Part shown: positions 1 through 5,927 of the stretch, piece by piece | Layout of the letters: each line of letters opens with the position of its first letter | Numbering within the stretch: the first letter of the stretch is position 1 | Assembly: GCA_021732785.1 (NCBI GenBank) | Contig: JAKFUG010000027.1 | Span: 1-64,000 of the forward strand | Direction of reading: 5' to 3' | Length of the DNA: 64,000 nucleotides | Origin: Planctomycetaceae bacterium | GTDB taxonomy: Bacteria; Planctomycetota; Planctomycetia; Planctomycetales; Planctomycetaceae | Notes under the pieces: generated by a model | Databases searched by the model: none | Told to the model about the DNA's origin: nothing | What the model saw: the letters and a program-made list of their open reading frames with translations, nothing else | Made by a program: the position numbers and the translations under genes

Positions 1-752
1 CCCCCACCGCCGCCCTGTGGTATGAAACAGCAATTAGCGTAATAGGTACCGTTTGGCACATCTGTCGCGTGACTACATTGACCGCTACATGTATCATACA
101 GTACAGTATCAGGTCCAGAGACTCCGTATTGTACGTACCCTCCGCACCCGCAGTCGTAGCACGCAATGATCGCGGACCAGTCGGGGGAAATAGCGTCATA
201 TGCCGCCATAGATGCGGCACCCGAAGGCCCGGTGAACGATGGCAACTGATTTAGCAGCAGGTCAGTCGCTTTTGCCGTGCCCGACGGAAACGTACTACCT
301 AAATAAGTCGCACGGATATTGCCCGGTGACAATTCTTCCCATTGGTATCCAGTCGGGCAAAATATAACAGGAGCCGATGCCATAACTGCGGCGTCTGGCA
401 CTACCGACGCCCACAGAGATTCGTGCGTACTAGACCACGTTCCGGTCTTTGACCAGTCACCGTCGCGATAAGTCCACGCCTTCAACTCCTGAATAGGCAT
501 CGCACTGCCACCAAATTGGTGCCACGTTCCGGAATAATAGTAGGATTTCGTCGTGGTAGTGCCATCGACGTTCAATGTAAACTGCCACGCCGTATCCCCC
601 TCGTCGAGATAACCGTAGCCCGTCGAAATATCAACAGAAGTTTCGCCCGTCGCCTTAAGAAGGTTTTCGGTGCCCATCCAAACGGCAGAGGCGACAGCGC
701 ACCACGCCAGGAAGCCCAGACGTTGACGCCACGTCTTCGGTTTATTAGACAT
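1..752 (-). CDS. pIII-like adsorption protein, partial (C-terminus beyond window)
   Basis: Open from an ATG at 752 to the window edge without a stop, giving 250 codons. The N-terminus has basic residues followed by a hydrophobic stretch (residues about 13-26), which suggests a signal peptide or anchor. The body is rich in Thr, Ser, Gly and Tyr with a Cys cluster (CYDCGC) and several later Cys, and the last visible residues are a run of Gly. Secreted, Cys-containing domains joined by Gly-rich linkers, encoded shortly after the major coat gene, are how inovirus host-attachment proteins (pIII) are built. The gene overlaps the preceding 164-aa gene by 8 nt. I do not recognise a specific homologue; the name rests on position and composition. 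Confidence 0.55.
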   Translation of the reverse strand, partial: MSNKPKTWRQRLGFLAWCAVASAVWMGTENLLKATGETSVDISTGYGYLDEGDTAWQFTLNVDGTTTTKSYYYSGTWHQFGGSAMPIQELKAWTYRDGDWSKTGTWSSTHESLWASVVPDAAVMASAPVIFCPTGYQWEELSPGNIRATYLGSTFPSGTAKATDLLLNQLPSFTGPSGAASMAAYDAISPDWSAIIACYDCGCGGYVQYGVSGPDTVLYDTCSGQCSHATDVPNGTYYANCCFIPQGGGG

Positions 753-1239
753 AATCTTTTCCCTGCAACACGATTGACAGCGACTGCAACGCAATCAACA
801 CGCCGAGAAGCACCACAAAGACCAGTGATGCCGTTTTAACGGTGGTATCGAGAGCCTGAATGCCTTCAGACGATGTTTCTTCACCAAAGCCCGGTGGCGT
901 TGTGGACGCAAGCAGATTCCAAACTGAAAGAGCATCAGGCGAGAGCGAGGATTGCGCGCCGGCAGCGTAGGCCAGAATGGCACCCTTCAGCGCGCTTGCG
1001 TCCGTGTACGGGTCGGAACTCCACGCCGTTTCGTAATCTTCGTACGTTAGAACCGAGATCGTTTCCGAACCACCGAAACCGACGTCAAGGACGCGGATTT
1101 GAAACGAGTTTCCGCCGCCCGTCCACGACATGCGAAAGCCCACAACGTCATCAACAATGATTTCCTCGACGGAATACGCATCGGATGAACCGAACGTGGG
1201 CAAGGCCGAAAGAGCCGCCGCAAGAAGGTACGCTGTCAT
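745..1239 (-). CDS. Secreted, membrane-anchored minor coat candidate
   Basis: 164 aa from an ATG preceded by GAGG at 7 nt. The first ~20 residues are hydrophobic (signal peptide likely), and residues about 133-158 form one strong transmembrane helix, followed by a short tail ending KDYV. This is the topology of a periplasmic protein anchored by its C-terminus, as in inovirus minor coat proteins. It carries the motif WTGGGNSFQ near residue 40, which is nearly repeated in the 115-aa gene at 4914-5261. It lies just after the terminator that follows the coat gene, so it is probably expressed at a lower level than the coat protein. It could equally be a pVI-like or an accessory attachment protein. 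Confidence 0.6.
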   Translation of the reverse strand: MTAYLLAAALSALPTFGSSDAYSVEEIIVDDVVGFRMSWTGGGNSFQIRVLDVGFGGSETISVLTYEDYETAWSSDPYTDASALKGAILAYAAGAQSSLSPDALSVWNLLASTTPPGFGEETSSEGIQALDTTVKTASLVFVVLLGVLIALQSLSIVLQGKDYV

Positions 1240-1253
1240 CGGTAAGCCTCAAC

Positions 1254-1288
1254 AAAAAGGGCGAGACGGCCAAAAGACCGCCCCGCCC
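1254..1288 (-). terminator. Rho-independent terminator directly downstream of coat gene
   Basis: Read on the minus strand, an 11-bp stem (5' arm from 1288 to 1278, 3' arm from 1269 to 1259, two G-T pairs) closes an 8-nt loop and is followed by five T (1258-1254). It sits between the coat gene stop (1311) and the next start (1239). Ff phages have their central terminator in the same place, right after gene VIII. Confidence 0.75.
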
Positions 1289-1310
1289 CCCTGCCCCATG
1301 TTTCAGACGA

Positions 1311-1547
1311 CTAAACCGCCTTGCGAGCGTAACGCATTCCGACCTGCACGAGCCGGAAGGCGAGCCAAACAAGAACGATGGTCCCGATCACAGCACCAAT
1401 GGCGGTCGCGGCTTCAGTGACTTTGTCTTCGAGACCGGAATTCGTCAGAATGTCATCAACCGCGAACGTGGCTTGTGCGAAGGCCGTCGAGGCCGACAGA
1501 CACAGAGCGGCACCGAGACCAGCAGCGTAAGCACCAAATCGACGCAT
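1311..1547 (-). CDS. Major coat protein (pVIII-like)
   Basis: 78 aa from an ATG with a good AAGGAAG ribosome site. Residues 1-23 are a classic signal peptide ending AFA, with cleavage predicted before QATFAV. The mature part (~54 aa) has an acidic amphipathic N-terminus (VDDILTNSGLEDKVTEA), one hydrophobic helix (about residues 49-67) and a basic tail (RYARKAV). Length, charge distribution and processing match inovirus pVIII, whose mature form is about 50 aa in M13. An upstream TTG at 1562 would add five residues but is less likely. The following terminator and the small membrane gene before it support the call. Confidence 0.75.
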   Translation of the reverse strand: MRRFGAYAAGLGAALCLSASTAFAQATFAVDDILTNSGLEDKVTEAATAIGAVIGTIVLVWLAFRLVQVGMRYARKAV

Positions 1548-1563
1548 TTTGCTTCCTTGCAAA

Positions 1564-1701
1564 TTACGAACGAGAGAACCACCCCGGTAACTTCGCCACG
1601 AGAGACAACAGCAGCATATAACCCCCCATTACCACCCCCCAGCCGAGGCCGAAGCCCAGGCACTTCGATAATTCTTGGGCGAAGGTGAGATCGTATTCCA
1701 C
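1564..1701 (-). CDS. Small single-helix membrane protein (pVII/pIX-like)
   Basis: 45 aa if it starts at a GTG (1701), which is preceded by AAGGGG at 9 nt. The same frame stays open up to 1833, but that part overlaps the RHH gene and has no good start. The protein has a short polar N-terminus, one hydrophobic helix (about residues 15-36) and the basic tail PGWFSRS. Tiny one-helix proteins encoded just before the major coat gene are the tip proteins pVII and pIX in Ff phages. No sequence similarity can be claimed. Confidence 0.5.
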   Translation of the reverse strand: MEYDLTFAQELSKCLGFGLGWGVVMGGYMLLLSLVAKLPGWFSRS

Positions 1702-1762
1702 TGCTGTCAACCCCTTGGATGGGTTATGTTTTCGGGTATGTGTGATTCCCACTTGTGCGAAT

Positions 1763-1993
1763 TCAAGCCGCTTTACTGTTTTCCTCCGGTTGTACCAAAC
1801 CCGGTAGAGGCGGTTGTACGGATAATAGCGCATCCGCGAATTGGTAGTCTCGCATCTTCCGTACTAACTCACGCATAATCCGTGAGCGTGAGACGTTGAA
1901 CGCCCTTGCCCTTGCGTCCAGCAGTTCACAGTCAACATCAGCAAGACACACCTGAACGACGCGCTTATGCGCAGAACACTTTCGACCGAACAT
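1763..1993 (-). CDS. Ribbon-helix-helix (CopG/Arc-type) regulator
   Basis: 76 aa from an ATG with GGGAG upstream, starting 4 nt after the initiator stop codon. Residues 10-45 read as a short beta strand (RVVQVCLA), a helix (ELLDARARAF), a turn and a second helix (SRSRIMRELVRKM), the pattern of RHH DNA-binding proteins. Such proteins next to rolling-circle initiators usually control copy number or repress the phage. The C-terminus is Pro-rich and probably flexible. Its DNA target may be one of the nearby inverted repeats; that is speculation. Confidence 0.6.
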   Translation of the reverse strand: MFGRKCSAHKRVVQVCLADVDCELLDARARAFNVSRSRIMRELVRKMRDYQFADALLSVQPPLPGLVQPEENSKAA

Positions 1994-1996
1994 CGT

Positions 1997-3670
1997 TCAC
2001 GCTCCCGGTAACGCTGACCAAATCCGCACTTGCTTCAGTTGCGTTTCAGCCAGCACTTCAACAAACAACTGACGCTTTTCCGCTTGCGTCACACTCTCCG
2101 AACCTCGACGGCCACCGCCAAAGCGAGACACCGCGAATAACTCCGTCAACGCATCGTCGAAACCTTCAATCGAGAGTTCGACGCCGGCGACAGCAAGGCC
2201 CTTAGCCAGACAGCCCAAGGCGACCTTAACAAGCCGGGTCGGGTCGCCGACGGTTTTGACGCGGCGATTAAGAGGCGATTGACCCTCCGCCCACGCACCG
2301 AAACCCGCAATGACTTCCAACCAAAGATCATCCATCACCGTACGTTCTGAATGATTCTTGCAGCGTTTCTTGACCACACGGAACCAGTTGATACACGCCC
2401 AATCACAGATCGTTTTCAGACTGCTCAGAACGTCTGTCAGACTGCGGAATTCGAGGGATTGCGACTTACACGGACGAATGCGGAATTCGACCCGCCATGC
2501 TTCGTCCGGGTCTTGACCGTGCCAACGATGTTCCACCATCGCGGGCCAGACTTCCGGCTTCTTCTTCTTCACTTCGCGGACTTTATCGTAGACCGTCAGT
2601 GAGCACGCACCGCCCGACACGCTGAAGCCGGTGAAGACGCCGCCGCCCGTGATATTAGGCTTCACGTCACCGCCTTTCGTCACCCAGGCCATACGGTTGA
2701 TGATTTCCTTCCAACGTTCGCGGTATTCGCCCACCATATCGAGGCAGACATCGAAACGACGGACGCGGATCTTCGTGGCGTCAAGCCCGAGCGCGTCAAG
2801 CACCTGGGCGACGTATTCGAGGCACTCGATTTCGCCTTGGATAAGGCACGCGGAACCAGGTATCTCAATGAACATTTGCGGGAGCTTGGAGACAGTGCCA
2901 TCGTGCTTTCGGCGGTCCGCACCGAAGGCGAACGTGATCCCCTTCGAGACCCACACGACGGGCATATGGTTAAAACCGCCGCCGCGGCCCTGACGACGCA
3001 ACACGCCCACGTACCGACCGACGTACGCGATTTCTTCATTCTCGGTTCCCTGCCGCATTGTGTCGCGTTGCTGAAGCAGGGTTGTGCAGAGCTTGACGCA
3101 CCGTTCTTCGGCTTCACCGTAGATGGTGAGACCGAGCCAATCAAGACCGCCTAAATGCGGGGAGACCACTGGCACACTGTTCGCCACTTTTGCCCCTTGG
3201 AGTGATGAGGGGTCCGTGTTACTGGGGTCGGACCCCCGTGGGTAAACGCTCCCCGAAACGAACGGACAAGGCCGCGCCGACTCGCCGACCGGAAGACCGT
3301 CCACCGTGCGACGGATTACCGAACGCTTCGACGCCGCCGACTCGCTGAATCGACGGATGCGACCACCGACCGCACGCAGACCGTGGATCGCCTGCACGTC
3401 ACGATGTTCCGCTTCCCAACGTTCGGCAGCCGCAATCCCCTTCGAGAACATCGAACGCCGTTCACGCTGTTTACGCTGACGCTCGCGGCTTGGGAACTCT
3501 TCGGCTTCGTGCGACAAGGCGACATCGCCATCACGTTCGACGTAACGACCGTGGGACCATGCTTCGCGGTCGTAGTCTTCGTCGTCTTGCCATTCCGGTG
3601 CCTGCGGAATCCCCATTGACTCGAAGTCTTCGCGGGTTTCGCTGAAATCGTCGCTGAGTTGGTACGCCAT
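1997..3670 (-). CDS. Rolling-circle replication initiator (Rep_trans-like)
   Basis: 557 aa. The first ~170 residues are charged and of low complexity. From about 175 the protein resembles phage/plasmid replication initiation factors: WLGLTIYG (178-184), a strand with RFDVCLDM (305-312), a long segment ending SLTVYDKVRE (357-366, with the conserved YDK triplet) and WRVEFRIR (392-399). These blocks match the order in the Rep_trans family (PF02486), which nicks an origin and starts rolling-circle replication, as pII does in Ff phages. The catalytic tyrosine is not assigned. The gene is preceded by a 297-nt structured gap that is the likely origin. The long N-terminal extension is unusual for the family. 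Confidence 0.75.
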   Translation of the reverse strand: MAYQLSDDFSETREDFESMGIPQAPEWQDDEDYDREAWSHGRYVERDGDVALSHEAEEFPSRERQRKQRERRSMFSKGIAAAERWEAEHRDVQAIHGLRAVGGRIRRFSESAASKRSVIRRTVDGLPVGESARPCPFVSGSVYPRGSDPSNTDPSSLQGAKVANSVPVVSPHLGGLDWLGLTIYGEAEERCVKLCTTLLQQRDTMRQGTENEEIAYVGRYVGVLRRQGRGGGFNHMPVVWVSKGITFAFGADRRKHDGTVSKLPQMFIEIPGSACLIQGEIECLEYVAQVLDALGLDATKIRVRRFDVCLDMVGEYRERWKEIINRMAWVTKGGDVKPNITGGGVFTGFSVSGGACSLTVYDKVREVKKKKPEVWPAMVEHRWHGQDPDEAWRVEFRIRPCKSQSLEFRSLTDVLSSLKTICDWACINWFRVVKKRCKNHSERTVMDDLWLEVIAGFGAWAEGQSPLNRRVKTVGDPTRLVKVALGCLAKGLAVAGVELSIEGFDDALTELFAVSRFGGGRRGSESVTQAEKRQLFVEVLAETQLKQVRIWSALPGA

Positions 3671-3967
3671 CCTTGATCCCCAGTTTAATACTTTGGGCTA
3701 CATCCGTGGCCCATCAACGAACGGGTTCCGCTATCGAGCACTCAACACCGCAGAGGCGATGGGATAAGCGGACGACCGCCAAAACGCAGCCTACCGGCTG
3801 AGTGTTGACCGGTCCGCATCGGCTGAGAGATGGCCATTTCCATTTCGCGTACGGGTCCCACCGAGTAACCCCATACGCGAAACGGAAACGGCCATCTCTC
3901 TAGGTTGCCTCTGGGACCGGTCAACGGGTTCGGACTCAATACGCCCCACCGCTCACAGAAACAACCG
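3671..3967. other. Structured non-coding region, candidate phage origin/packaging signal
   Basis: 297 nt between the initiator and the upstream 88-aa gene, with no credible gene. It contains a 27-bp hairpin (3825-3900) inside a 12-bp perfect inverted repeat (3804-3815 with 3914-3925). Outside that, a degenerate CTGAGT/TTGAGT-type pairing and a small 5-bp hairpin at about 3693-3712 can be seen. In filamentous phages the intergenic region next to the initiator holds the replication origins and packaging hairpin; assigning either role here is inference. Confidence 0.55.
3804..3925 (-). repeat. Nested inverted repeat, 27-bp inner hairpin
   Basis: Inner arms are 3825-3851 and 3874-3900 with a 22-nt loop. 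They differ at two positions. On the plus strand these are A-C mismatches; on the minus (gene-sense) strand they are G-T pairs, so only the minus strand forms a fully paired stem. Outer arms 3804-3815 (GTTGACCGGTCC) and 3914-3925 are perfect. The packaged strand of filamentous phages is the gene-sense strand, which fits a packaging or origin hairpin. Confidence 0.65.
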
Positions 3968-4234
3968 TTACGAACGCCCGCTGTAATCCATCGCGAGCCA
4001 CGCAATTCCGACAACCTTTTCGACCTTCGACAAATCCTCGGTTTCGGCTTGCACGGACGCCGCTTCCGCGATCATTTCGGCGAACTTCAACGCGCTGTCA
4101 TCCGCTTTTTCAATGCCCGCAATGACCGTTGAGACGAGGCAGTGAACCAGCAGCGACGAGTCAACCTTGTAATCGTTGGCGAACCCTCGAATGGTGAACG
4201 CTTCCGCTTCCGTCAACTCAAATTCGACCTTCAT
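3968..4234 (-). CDS. Small acidic phage protein, unknown function
   Basis: 88 aa, starting at an ATG that overlaps the stop of the upstream 48-aa gene as ATGA, so translation is probably coupled. It begins MKVEFELTEAEAF and is mostly helical and acidic, with a hydrophobic helix around residues 27-41 (SLLVHCLVSTVIAG) and an Ala/Glu-rich stretch at 51-70. No family recognised. Encoded immediately upstream of the structured gap and the initiator, it could be a regulator or a chaperone for replication. Confidence 0.55.
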   Translation of the reverse strand: MKVEFELTEAEAFTIRGFANDYKVDSSLLVHCLVSTVIAGIEKADDSALKFAEMIAEAASVQAETEDLSKVEKVVGIAWLAMDYSGRS

Positions 4235-4377
4235 TTTCTTCCCTTCAAAACCCTGAAGACACTCGGAACAGGCACCACAGCAATCGCGACGACGACGCAC
4301 ACCGAAGCGAATCCCGTCATCATCGTGATAATCACACACTGAACGCTCACACCGACATCGATCGCCGTTTCAATCAT
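4231..4377 (-). CDS. 48-aa single-helix membrane protein
   Basis: Begins MIETAIDVG at an ATG that overlaps the stops of both upstream candidate frames (ATGA with the 81-aa gene, 8 nt with the 119-aa gene) and ends in an ATGA overlap with the 88-aa gene. Residues about 10-38 are one long hydrophobic helix, followed by the basic tail RVLKGRK. Size and topology resemble the minor tip proteins of filamentous phages. The double ATGA chain is good evidence that this short frame is translated. Confidence 0.5.
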   Translation of the reverse strand: MIETAIDVGVSVQCVIITMMTGFASVCVVVAIAVVPVPSVFRVLKGRK

Positions 4378-4729
4378 CGTCCCCGAACTCCAACCGGTCT
4401 TGACGGGGTAGCCCGGCCTGACCGCTGTTTGCCTTTCGGGACGAGGATCGCGACCGGACGACGCCCGCACGTTTTTTGACCTGGGGCGGGGGAGTGGCGG
4501 ACGACGAGCTTCGAGAGGTCTTGCGGTCCACACCCGGTTTTCGGGAGCCCAAGATAGACTTTGACGCCGCACCATTTGCAGACGTGGACCGCTTCGGCGA
4601 TACCGCCACGTATTGGCATTCCTTGCCCCCACAAAGACAGTAACCGCGAAGACACGACGAACGACGGCTAATCGCCATCACTTCGGCTTGTTCGCGGTCG
4701 CTCAGTTCGTTCCAGACTGGACCATCCAT
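4370..4729 (-). CDS. Unknown phage protein, 119 aa (frame overlaps the 81-aa gene)
   Basis: Starts at ATG 4729 with AGGGCAGGG upstream. Residues 1-50 look like a real soluble protein (MDGPVWNELSDREQAEVMAI, then a Cys-rich CLRGYCLCGGKEC). The second half is a Ser/Arg-rich low-complexity string and overlaps, in another frame, the better-looking 81-aa gene at 4374-4619. Either both frames are translated, or the first half joins the other frame through a frameshift, or only the front part matters. Function unknown. Confidence 0.4.
   Translation of the reverse strand: MDGPVWNELSDREQAEVMAISRRSSCLRGYCLCGGKECQYVAVSPKRSTSANGAASKSILGSRKPGVDRKTSRSSSSATPPPQVKKRAGVVRSRSSSRKANSGQAGLPRQDRLEFGDDD
4374..4619 (-). 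CDS. Cys-motif phage protein, 81 aa, overlapping frame
   Basis: Starts at ATG 4619 with a GGGGG stretch about 6 nt upstream. It contains CKWC (14-17) followed by a Gly/Pro loop and further Cys at 30 and 51, reminiscent of a small zinc-binding fold, and it has a basic C-terminus. Third codon positions are strongly G/C, better than in the competing frame. It ends in an ATGA overlap with the 48-aa membrane gene, the same junction style used at the next gene. I favour this frame for the second half of 4370-4729. Confidence 0.45.
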   Translation of the reverse strand: MPIRGGIAEAVHVCKWCGVKVYLGLPKTGCGPQDLSKLVVRHSPAPGQKTCGRRPVAILVPKGKQRSGRATPSRPVGVRGR

Positions 4730-4791
4730 AGCCCTGCCCTTAAAGGCCGTCAGGCATCCTTGCCCGCTTGGCGAAATCCATTCGCTCCCCC

Positions 4792-4871
4792 GGCCAGTTC
4801 CGCTCTCATATAGGACAACTCGCCGGGGTCGAGTCTGCGGCAACAAGCCGCATATGAGAGCGGAACTGGCC
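4792..4871 (-). repeat. Cloverleaf-like inverted repeat (20-bp perfect stem with two inner hairpins)
   Basis: Arms 4792-4811 and 4852-4871 are perfect complements (20 bp). The 40-nt interior holds two more hairpins: ACTCG 4818-4822 with CGAGT 4830-4834, and GCGGC 4837-4841 with GCCGC 4847-4851. It lies in the 184-nt non-coding gap (4730-4913) between the 115-aa and 119-aa genes. It could be a single-strand origin, packaging signal or processing site; no T-tract follows it, so a terminator is unlikely. Confidence 0.65.
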
Positions 4872-4913
4872 CCCTGCCCCGAAGGGAGCAGAGCAGGGAG
4901 ACCGAGCCGCGGG

Positions 4914-5261
4914 TCAGGCAGCCCGCGAAACCGGTGCCGCCGTCTGCGCCTGCCGACGCCAAACGAGGGAACCCGATGGGCCGATACTGATGTTCTTGAA
5001 GGACTCTTTGGACTGCCCTTCATACGTGCGAATCTGGCGTTCGCATTGCATATCGAGTTTCTGGCCCTCGACGAGGAACGGGCCGTAGGCTGAATACTCT
5101 TCCTTCGTCAACTGGAAGGAAACGCCGCCGCCCGTCCAACCCACGCGGACGCGGTACGATTCCTTGTATTGATCCTTGGCGGGACTGTGATAACACTCCA
5201 GCACCGTCACATCCCCGTACACGAGATTTTCGCCGATGATTCGGCCTTGCTCAGTGAGCAT
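4914..5261 (-). CDS. Candidate phage ssDNA-binding protein (pV-like), 115 aa
   Basis: Starts at ATG 5261, overlapping the end of the 111-aa gene by 11 nt. The sequence alternates short beta-strand-like stretches (NLVYGDVTVLECY, YRVRVGWTGGGVSFQL) with charged loops and ends with an Ala-rich tail. In filamentous phages a small beta-barrel ssDNA-binding protein is encoded near the initiator; size and strand content here would fit, but no signature residues can be claimed. The WTGGGVSFQ motif is almost identical to one in the 164-aa envelope protein, which is hard to explain if the two have unrelated folds. Confidence 0.35.
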   Translation of the reverse strand: MLTEQGRIIGENLVYGDVTVLECYHSPAKDQYKESYRVRVGWTGGGVSFQLTKEEYSAYGPFLVEGQKLDMQCERQIRTYEGQSKESFKNISIGPSGSLVWRRQAQTAAPVSRAA

Positions 5262-5586
5262 CCTTGCTTACCTTTGCATCTGCCCCCGGTGTTGAAAGCG
5301 GATCGGGTTGGGGCTGTAACGCCGCCGCTTTGAGAAGTGCCGCTTTCGCTGCACATGGTTTGCAACCCGTCTTCTTGACAGGTTGCGATTGCGGCAAGAC
5401 AGCCGCAGACATCACCACCGGACGAGCAAAGAACCCGCCCGCGATGTAGCACGAGAGACCAAGAGCCACCGCCCACGCCCCCGCAGGACTGCGGTACAGA
5501 CGCGAACAGACTCCGGCGATTTTGGCCGCTTTCCGATTGACGAAAAGACGGACCGCAGGCACAATGGCCTTTAGCCGTGGAATCAT
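5251..5586 (-). CDS. Membrane-anchored small phage protein, 111 aa
   Basis: First gene of the leftward block, from an ATG with AAGG upstream. The N-terminus is strongly basic (about residues 1-30), followed by one hydrophobic helix (about 36-55, AWAVALGLSCYIAGGFF), then an Ala/Pro/Lys-rich region with CKPC. This suggests an inner-membrane protein with the basic part in the cytoplasm. No family recognised. It overlaps the next gene by 11 nt, so the two are co-translated. Confidence 0.5.
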   Translation of the reverse strand: MIPRLKAIVPAVRLFVNRKAAKIAGVCSRLYRSPAGAWAVALGLSCYIAGGFFARPVVMSAAVLPQSQPVKKTGCKPCAAKAALLKAAALQPQPDPLSTPGADAKVSKDAH

Positions 5587-5772
5587 TTCTTTGCCTTGCT
5601 ACGTCGATTCTGCGGTTAGTGACCTGAAGGAATTTGCAGTTCCAACAGTTCACCGCCATTACGGTGTCAACTCGACCGTTTGCAGCGGTTGAGCCAACAA
5701 AAGCGAGCGGGATCGCACCCCGTTCGCCGGACTTGTCCACCATAACCAGACATCTGGCTGAGTTGCACAAGC

Positions 5773-5820
5773 GTCAAGTTTATCACTTGACTCTGAACAA
5801 CATAGCATGTCCGTTATGTT
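5773..5820. promoter_or_regulatory. Two small inverted repeats at prophage edge: operator or attachment site candidate
   Basis: GTCAAG 5773-5778 pairs with CTTGAC 5786-5791, and AACATA 5799-5804 pairs with TATGTT 5815-5820. They lie upstream of the first phage gene and next to the host junction in an AT-richer stretch. The second repeat recalls the TTATGTT half of Xer/dif sites but the spacing between arms is wrong for a canonical dif. An operator is equally possible. The rest of 5587-5927 shows nothing further. Confidence 0.3.
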
Positions 5821-5927
5821 TCCTTTGTTTCAGGCTTTTCCGCGGAAAATACGCATTCCCGAGCGGATGCGGCGAAATGAAGACGATGCCGCACCTGCCC
5901 GGAACTCCTCCCCTGACGCAGACGCGA

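Larger units (their letters stand above)
1..5830 (-). mobile_element. Inovirus-like (filamentous phage) prophage, left end outside window
   Basis: A block of at least twelve short, closely packed genes, all on the minus strand, ends at about 5.8 kb where ordinary chromosomal genes start. The combination is that of a filamentous phage: a rolling-circle initiator of Rep_trans type, a tiny single-helix protein, a signal-peptide-bearing one-helix coat-like protein followed at once by a hairpin terminator, a larger envelope-anchored protein, and a Gly-rich secreted protein in the pIII position. Two large hairpins occupy the non-coding gaps. Gene order (initiator, small membrane protein, major coat, terminator, minor coats) matches Ff phages. 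The pI/Zot assembly ATPase is not in the window, so the identification is an inference from architecture. The right boundary is approximate. Confidence 0.7.

Noticed and set aside
3742-4014. Open frame of 90 codons (minus strand) across the hairpin region before the initiator.
   Set aside because: It runs through both arms of the long hairpin, has no ribosome site and overlaps the better 88-aa gene. The gap is better explained as structured non-coding DNA.
5207-5770. Open frame of 187 codons on the minus strand over the 111-aa gene.
   Set aside because: It starts at a TTG without a ribosome site, and most of it is a shadow of the 111- and 115-aa genes in another frame. No part of 5587-5770 looks coding.
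5799-5820. AACATA...TATGTT as a canonical XerCD dif site.
   Set aside because: The arms are 10 bp apart and the XerC side does not match; a true dif has a 6-bp centre. Retained only as a weak attachment-site or operator candidate.
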